DNA from: Nitrososphaerales archaeon TH1920
GTDB taxonomy: Archaea; Thermoproteota; Nitrososphaeria; Nitrososphaerales; Nitrososphaeraceae
Direction: 5' to 3'
Length of the DNA stretch: 8,732 bases
Assembly (NCBI GenBank): GCA_014523495.1
Contig: JAATVM010000077.1
Coordinates: forward strand, 1-8,732
Part shown: piece by piece, positions 5,011 to 8,732 of the stretch
Layout: every line of letters begins with the position of its first letter
Position numbering within the stretch: the stretch's first letter is position 1
Notes under the pieces: generated by a model
The model's database searches: none
What the model was told of the DNA's origin: nothing
Seen by the model: the letters and a program-made list of their open reading frames with translations, nothing else
Program-made: the position numbers and the translations under genes

Positions 5011-6360
5011 ATGGCTGGTATGGGAGACAATCCATTCAAGAAATGCATAAACCCTGCATGCAATCTTACTTACGAGATTAATAATAACATACTTGTGTGT
5101 AAATGCGGTTCATTTCTGGATATTATATATCAAAATAATTATTCACGAGACTTGATTCAAGTTTTTTATGAACGTAGAAACCATGGAGGAAACATATACA
5201 ATGAGAGTGGAGTATGGAGGTTTCGGGAACTTATTAACTTTGCCGACCTGGATACAGAAGATTTTGAACAATGTTCCAGGATTCTAGTCTCACTTGACGG
5301 AGCTGAAGGCAGGCAATCTAAACCTTACAAAATGAAAAAGGTTTCAGAATATTCCCTAATTGATAACGATTGCCTTCTATTACAACCTGAAGGGTATAAT
5401 CCTAGTGGTTCATTCAAAGATAATGGAATGTCCACTGCTGTGACACATGCAAAGATGATAAACATGAACAGAATCATCTGTGCCTCAACAGGAAATACAT
5501 CGGCATCAGCCGCAATGTATGCGGCAAATGAGAATATTGAGTGTGAAGTATTTGTTCCTAAAGGAGAAGTAGCACCTGGCAAACTTGGTCAGGCATTCCA
5601 ATTTGGTGCACAAGTAATTGAAATTGATGGCAATTTTGATGACGCTCTATCATATTCATTAAAAGAAGCTCAACAATTGGGCGCCTACACTGTAAATTCT
5701 ATCAATCCATTTAGAATTGAAGGACAAAAGACAATCGTTTACAGAGCATTAGAATACTTGGATTGGAATCCACCTGATTGGATAGTTTATCCGGGTGGTG
5801 CATTAGGAAACACATCATGTTGCGGCAAGGCGCTAATGGAACTCTATGGTCTTGGGTGGATAAAAAAAATTCCAAGATTATTAGTGGTAAATGCAGAAGG
5901 AGCGAATACTTTTTTTGAATTGACTAATGGACTGTTCGGAGGAAAGAAACTGGTGTGGAATAATGGAAAGCCTGACTTGAATCTGATTAAGGAATATTAT
6001 TCTCAAAAGGATAACAAAGGTATCAAACCCCATACGAAAGCCACTGCAATACAGATAGGTAAACCTGCAAACCTCATCAAAGCGTTAAGATCAATAGAAT
6101 TCACTAACGGCATTGTTACTCAAGTTTCTGATAAGGAAATGAGTGATGGAATGGCATTAGTCGGGCTTAATGGATTTGATTGTGAAATGGCATCAGGTGC
6201 AGTTCCTGCAGGGATAAGAAATCTCAGGAAAGAGGAGATCATAAAGAAGGACGATATTGTGGTTGGAATATTGACGGGTAAACAAAAAGATCCCAGGCTA
6301 TCAATTGATTATCATCTGGATCAAAGCAACACATTTTCAAAACCCCCTGTTACAAAATAG
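5011..6360 (+). CDS. thrC: Threonine synthase
   Basis: PLP-dependent enzyme that converts O-phosphohomoserine to threonine. An N-terminal zinc ribbon (C12-x4-C17 and C30-x-C32-G, residues about 10-36) precedes a fold-type II PLP domain. PSGSFKDNG at 131-139 carries the Schiff-base lysine Lys136. ASTGNTSASAA at 158-168 is the substrate loop, PGGALGNTS at 261-269 is the PLP-phosphate glycine loop, and NAEGANTFFE lies at 294-303. The 449 residues fit the archaeal/plant-like class with the ribbon kept. In-frame ATGs at 5011 and 5020 are both possible, and box A spacing allows either. nadE starts 2 bp after the stop, so the two are co-transcribed. Product threonine feeds isoleucine synthesis through ilvBN in this window. 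Related fold-type II enzymes (cysteate synthase, threonine dehydratase) are less likely given the ribbon and AEGANTFFE motif. Confidence 0.93.
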   Translation: MAGMGDNPFKKCINPACNLTYEINNNILVCKCGSFLDIIYQNNYSRDLIQVFYERRNHGGNIYNESGVWRFRELINFADLDTEDFEQCSRILVSLDGAEGRQSKPYKMKKVSEYSLIDNDCLLLQPEGYNPSGSFKDNGMSTAVTHAKMINMNRIICASTGNTSASAAMYAANENIECEVFVPKGEVAPGKLGQAFQFGAQVIEIDGNFDDALSYSLKEAQQLGAYTVNSINPFRIEGQKTIVYRALEYLDWNPPDWIVYPGGALGNTSCCGKALMELYGLGWIKKIPRLLVVNAEGANTFFELTNGLFGGKKLVWNNGKPDLNLIKEYYSQKDNKGIKPHTKATAIQIGKPANLIKALRSIEFTNGIVTQVSDKEMSDGMALVGLNGFDCEMASGAVPAGIRNLRKEEIIKKDDIVVGILTGKQKDPRLSIDYHLDQSNTFSKPPVTK

Positions 6361-6362
6361 AA

Positions 6363-7184
6363 ATGTCCGAAAAATTTCTGCACTTAAACTACAATAAAGT
6401 AATTAAAGAAATTACAAAATTTATTTCAAAACAGGTCAGATCGAAAAATAAAAATGGTATAGTTATTGGTTTAAGTGGCGGTCTTGATTCTTCTATTTGT
6501 CTTGTATTAGCATCAAGAGCCATTGAAAAAAATAGAATAACTGCTCTTATCATGCCAGAGAAGGGACTTACACCAAAAAAGGACGTTGATAATGCTCGTG
6601 ACTTGGCAAAAAAGTTGAAAATTAAATATAAGGTGATTCCCATAGAACATGCAAAAAAAATTTTATTACGTAACCTACCAAAGGACAAATTATCCGGTGG
6701 AAATCTTTCGGCTAGAATAAGAATGGCTTTGCTATACTATTATGCAGGAATCAACAATCTCCTAGTACTGGGAACTTCTGATAAGAGTGAATTGATGATA
6801 GGTTATTTTACCAAGTTTGGTGATGGTGCTGCTGATATACTTCCTATAGGAGGCTTGTATAAGAGCCAAGTCAAAATGTTGGGAAAGAAACTACGATTGT
6901 CAGAACAAATTATCCAACAACCAAGCAGTCCTGGATTTTGGAAAGGCCATGAAGCAGAAAAAGAAATTGGGTTATCATATCATGATATAGATACCATTTT
7001 GCAATATTATCTAAATAATGATTTGCATAACTGTAAACAAAATAAGCCAAAGATAAAATTAGTAACTGATATGATTAAAAAATCTCAACATAAAAGGGAA
7101 CATATACCTGTATGCAATACGTTTGAGTCAAATTCAACAAATGGTAGCCAAAAAAATTTTAGGACAAAAATGAAGCAAACTTGA
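6363..7184 (+). CDS. nadE: NH3-dependent NAD+ synthetase
   Basis: Amidates nicotinic acid adenine dinucleotide to NAD+ using ATP and free ammonia. The PP-loop SGGLDSS is at 38-44, GTSDKSE at 137-143, GYFTKFGDGAADILPIGGLYK at 147-167, QPSSPGFWKGHEAEKEIGLSY at 186-206 and KKSQHKREHIPV at 239-250. All are characteristic of archaeal and bacterial stand-alone NadE. No glutaminase (nitrilase) domain is present, so ammonia is the nitrogen donor. The conserved core ends near residue 250. A polar tail of about 23 residues (Asn, Ser, Lys-rich) follows and is unusual but not disruptive. The ATG begins 2 bp after the thrC stop with no Shine-Dalgarno sequence, so translation probably couples to thrC. It is the second PP-loop enzyme in this cluster. 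Confidence 0.95.
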   Translation: MSEKFLHLNYNKVIKEITKFISKQVRSKNKNGIVIGLSGGLDSSICLVLASRAIEKNRITALIMPEKGLTPKKDVDNARDLAKKLKIKYKVIPIEHAKKILLRNLPKDKLSGGNLSARIRMALLYYYAGINNLLVLGTSDKSELMIGYFTKFGDGAADILPIGGLYKSQVKMLGKKLRLSEQIIQQPSSPGFWKGHEAEKEIGLSYHDIDTILQYYLNNDLHNCKQNKPKIKLVTDMIKKSQHKREHIPVCNTFESNSTNGSQKNFRTKMKQT

Positions 7185-7207
7185 TATTTCTTATCATTAG
7201 TTTAACT

Positions 7208-7215
7208 TTTATATA
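7208..7215 (+). promoter_or_regulatory. Box A of the two-helix membrane protein gene
   Basis: TTTATATA centred 25-26 nt upstream of the TTG at 7237. The spacing indicates a leaderless transcript separate from thrC-nadE and supports the TTG start. Confidence 0.65.
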
Positions 7216-7236
7216 GATTGAATCCTTTGAATAAGG

Positions 7237-7440
7237 TTGCCAATATCAAAGAATCAGTTGAAGATACTGTTTTTCATTGCAACAATTATGGGAATTTTTG
7301 GCCTTGTGATTTTTGTTCAGACTAATTCGCCAATTTTCCTATTCGCTTCAATAGCAAATTTGGGCTTTGCTGCTTTCTTTTGGTATAAATATTCTAATAA
7401 AAATAAACAGATAACTTCCAAAAAGGGTAAAAAGTTCTGA
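7237..7440 (+). CDS. Small membrane protein with two transmembrane helices, function unknown
   Basis: A 67-residue protein not recognised as a known family. Two hydrophobic helices at about 9-27 (ILFFIATIMGIFGLVIFV) and 32-50 (PIFLFASIANLGFAAFFWY) are joined by a short QTNS turn, so it is a hairpin in the membrane. The N-terminus (SKNQLK) and the C-terminal tail (KYSNKNKQITSKKGKKF) are strongly basic, so both ends are predicted cytoplasmic by the positive-inside rule. No catalytic motif or cysteine is present. The TTG start at 7237 is fixed by box A spacing. The gene has its own promoter after nadE and converges on the J-domain gene with only 6 bp between stops. It is probably real because promoter, composition and topology agree. 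Confidence 0.7.
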   Translation: MPISKNQLKILFFIATIMGIFGLVIFVQTNSPIFLFASIANLGFAAFFWYKYSNKNKQITSKKGKKF

Positions 7441-7446
7441 TTCTAC

Positions 7447-7860
7447 CTATGGAAGAAGTAGTATCAATAATGCCATTGATGCAAGTGAAGCAAGAAGTAT
7501 AATTGTTGCTTTCCACATTGCCTTAGAGGCCTTTTCCCCAATGTCCCATATACCTCCTCCACCATAAGTGTTTTTTATCCTCGAATAACTATAAACTTTT
7601 TCAAAGTCAGCGGACGGTGTCCAGGAAAAATCATACTTGGGACTATCCTTCTTAATGGTAATTGATTCATCATAGTTTCTTTTCCGATTTACATCAGATA
7701 ATGTTTCATATGCTTCGACGATTTTCATAAATTTTTCCTTGGATTCTGAATTCTTATTTTTATCAGGATGATATCTTAATGCAAGTGTTCTAAATGATTT
7801 TCTTATTTCATCTAATGAAGCATTCCGGTTGAGCTCAAGGACATTATAATAATCATCCAT
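7447..7860 (-). CDS. J-domain protein with C-terminal membrane anchor
   Basis: Hsp70 (DnaK) co-chaperone of the simplest type. Residues 1-66 are a full J domain: YYNVLELNRNAS at 4-15, helix II IRKSFRTLALRY at 19-30, the DnaK-stimulating HPD at 31-33, and AYETLSDVNRKRNYD at 50-64. There is no Gly/Phe linker of DnaJ length, no zinc-finger domain and no substrate-binding C-terminal domain, so it is not DnaJ itself. A middle segment with GGGG at 100-103 leads to one hydrophobic helix at about 117-136 that ends at the C-terminus, giving a tail-anchored protein with the J domain in the cytoplasm. It probably recruits DnaK to the membrane face. The ATG at 7860 is supported by a box A centred 25-26 nt upstream. 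It is monocistronic and divergent from the 97-aa gene. Confidence 0.92.
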   Translation of the reverse strand: MDDYYNVLELNRNASLDEIRKSFRTLALRYHPDKNKNSESKEKFMKIVEAYETLSDVNRKRNYDESITIKKDSPKYDFSWTPSADFEKVYSYSRIKNTYGGGGIWDIGEKASKAMWKATIILLASLASMALLILLLP

Positions 7861-7881
7861 GTGTTATTTCACAACTATCAA

Positions 7882-7889
7882 ATAAATAA
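7882..7889 (-). promoter_or_regulatory. Box A of the J-domain gene
   Basis: TTATTTAT on the minus strand, centred 25-26 nt upstream of the ATG at 7860, implying a leaderless message. Confidence 0.55.
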
Positions 7890-7993
7890 TCATTTCACAT
7901 TATTTAATTCGCTTTTAAGCACTATATATGCCCGAGTTCAATAGTTCCTGTAGAATTTTCAAATATGTTATATTTCTTAATGATAGGAAGCAT

Positions 7994-8001
7994 CATATAC
8001 A
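7994..8001 (+). promoter_or_regulatory. Probable box A of the 97-aa gene and proS
   Basis: CATATACA centred about 28 nt upstream of the ATG at 8026. An additional strong TATATA at 7923-7928 lies further upstream in the same divergent region and is not assigned. Confidence 0.45.
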
Positions 8002-8025
8002 CCAATAAAATATCATTAGTTATTC

Positions 8026-8319
8026 ATGAGTGCGGAAAGTACTGATACAAAATTTATTGTTCCTGTAAAGGGCGTTGAAAAAAGTATCAAGCTAGATGAA
8101 AAAGCAAAATCAGAGCTGCAAGCTATTGGGATGATGGATGAAAAGGGAAAACTAAAGTTAAAAGGTGTGAGTCCTAAAATGCTAAAAAGAATGAAGCTTG
8201 AGGCCGTTGATTGCCCAGTTTTTAAGAAAGAATTGGGATTTGTACAATGCTATGTATGCAGTAATTTCCATAGTAGAGTTATGGGTAAAGTCTATTGTAA
8301 AGGAGAACCTTTATCATAA
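8026..8319 (+). CDS. Conserved-looking 97-aa protein with four cysteines, function unknown
   Basis: Not recognised. The N-terminal half is charged and lysine-rich (KAKSELQAIGMMDEKGKLKLKG at 26-47, written here as a region), followed by a short basic helix SPKMLKRMK at 49-57. The C-terminal third carries Cys63, Cys75, Cys78 and Cys91 (DCPVFKK, QCYVC, VYCKGEPL), a C-x11-C-x2-C-x12-C layout consistent with a small zinc or iron-sulfur site. No membrane segment or signal peptide is visible. The ATG at 8026 is supported by box A spacing. proS begins 32 bp downstream on the same strand, so the two are probably co-transcribed, hinting at a link to translation (inference only). Coding reality is supported by promoter placement, a clean frame and the ordered cysteine pattern. 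Confidence 0.75.
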   Translation: MSAESTDTKFIVPVKGVEKSIKLDEKAKSELQAIGMMDEKGKLKLKGVSPKMLKRMKLEAVDCPVFKKELGFVQCYVCSNFHSRVMGKVYCKGEPLS

Positions 8320-8335
8320 AATAGCCAAAGCTATT
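8320..8335 (+). repeat. Short hairpin between the 97-aa gene and proS
   Basis: AATAGC at 8320-8325 pairs with GCTATT at 8330-8335 around CAAA, immediately after the stop codon. The overlapping CTAT-TCTT-ATAG (8331-8342) can form a competing small hairpin. No T-run follows, so this looks more like a processing or translation-affecting element than a terminator. Confidence 0.25.
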
Positions 8336-8351
8336 CTTATAGTAATGCAAG

Positions 8352-8732
8352 TTGACTAAAGAAATAGGTATAACAGTAAAAAAGTCATTTGATTTTAGTG
8401 ATTGGTATACTCAATGCGTACTTAAATCTGGCATAGCAGACTATTCACCAAGTAAAGGATTCATCATCCTCCGTCCATATGGCTATGCAATATGGGAAAT
8501 CATTAGAGAAATACTTGATGATGAACTGAAGCAAACCGGACACAAGAATGGTTTTCTACCAGTGTTAATTCCTGAAAGTCTCCTTACTAGGGAGAAGAAT
8601 CATTTCGATGGATTTATGCCTGAAGTATTTTGGGTAACAAGATCTGGGGATTGTGATCTGAGCGAAAAATTAGCAGTTAGACCAACATCAGAGACACTTG
8701 CATATTCTATGTTTTCAAAATGGATATCAAGC
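8352..8732 (+). CDS. proS: Prolyl-tRNA synthetase, archaeal type, partial
   Basis: Charges tRNA-Pro with proline. The first 127 residues are visible and the rest runs off the right edge. Conserved elements in order: DFSDWYTQCVLKSGIADYSP at 14-33, KGFIILRPYGYAIWE at 35-49, LPVLIPESLL at 71-80 (class II motif 1 region), FMPEVFWVT at 91-99, and LAVRPTSET at about 109-117 (motif 2 entry). The short start and the KGFIILRPYGYAIWE block identify the archaeal/eukaryotic-type ProRS rather than the bacterial type with its inserted editing domain. Start is TTG at 8352, because an in-frame TAA lies at 8343-8345 and no ATG occurs before the conserved region. No Shine-Dalgarno sequence is visible. It follows the 97-aa gene after 32 bp and may share its promoter. 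Confidence 0.95.
   Translation, partial: MTKEIGITVKKSFDFSDWYTQCVLKSGIADYSPSKGFIILRPYGYAIWEIIREILDDELKQTGHKNGFLPVLIPESLLTREKNHFDGFMPEVFWVTRSGDCDLSEKLAVRPTSETLAYSMFSKWISS

Noticed and set aside
4853..5050. 65-codon plus-strand frame across the PP-loop gene end and the thrC start
   Set aside because: It overlaps two real genes in another frame, with no recognisable domain. The cysteine-rich PP-loop tail and thrC ribbon explain the sequence.
5325..5582. Minus-strand open frame opposite thrC
   Set aside because: It is antisense to the PLP-lysine region of thrC and has no independent support.
6389..6688. Minus-strand 99-codon frame with hydrophobic stretches opposite nadE
   Set aside because: The hydrophobicity comes from reading AT-rich lysine codons antisense, and nadE is certain.
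7921..7965. Possible small RNA or tRNA fragment after TATATATG with a GTTCAATAG resembling a tRNA T-loop
   Set aside because: It does not match the GGTTCGA-type box B, and no acceptor stem or anticodon arm could be drawn.
7965..8048. Short 27-codon frame starting at ATG 7965 and overlapping the 97-aa gene
   Set aside because: It is too short, out of frame with a better-supported gene, and shows no motif.
1..8732. Mobile element, prophage, toxin-antitoxin or defence system
   Set aside because: No transposase, integrase, terminal repeats, target duplications or defence-type domains were seen, and the genes are core metabolism and small archaeal proteins.

Overview
The window looks like ordinary chromosomal DNA from an AT-rich archaeon, most likely a member of the Nitrososphaerota (Thaumarchaeota). 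This placement is inference from gene content and style, not from a marker gene. Direct signs are archaeal TATA boxes (box A) about 22-30 nt upstream of many start codons with no Shine-Dalgarno sequence (leaderless transcripts), frequent TTG starts, an archaeal-type prolyl-tRNA synthetase, an ammonia-dependent NAD synthetase, and many tiny cysteine-rich proteins. I see no phage, insertion sequence, CRISPR array, tRNA or rRNA.

Layout. On the minus strand at the left are the acetolactate synthase genes: ilvN (cut by the left edge) downstream of ilvB. Across a 141-bp divergent promoter region, rpiA (ribose-5-phosphate isomerase A) runs on the plus strand. Next come two small minus-strand genes for cysteine-rich proteins, a 61-aa zinc-ribbon protein and a 49-aa YHS-domain protein. 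A 216-bp AT-rich divergent region separates these from a plus-strand series: an 80-aa winged-helix regulator, an asparagine-synthase-like PP-loop protein without a glutaminase domain but with a six-cysteine tail, threonine synthase (thrC), NAD synthetase (nadE, 2 bp after thrC) and a 67-aa two-helix membrane protein. That series converges on a minus-strand gene for a membrane-anchored J-domain protein. On the right, a 97-aa four-cysteine protein of unknown function precedes proS, which runs off the right edge.

How the genes fit together. ilvBN makes the first committed intermediates of valine, leucine and isoleucine. thrC makes threonine, the precursor of the 2-ketobutyrate that acetolactate synthase uses for isoleucine. 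rpiA feeds ribose phosphate to nucleotide and NAD synthesis, and nadE completes NAD. Most of the window is therefore core metabolism.

The least explained parts are the asparagine-synthase-like gene and its placement beside thrC and nadE, the small cysteine-rich proteins, and the regulatory region around positions 3244-3696, which holds palindromes and a 20-bp-period repeat. I did not find convincing evidence of a wholly new multi-gene system. The PP-loop gene with its cysteine tail is the best candidate for undescribed biochemistry.
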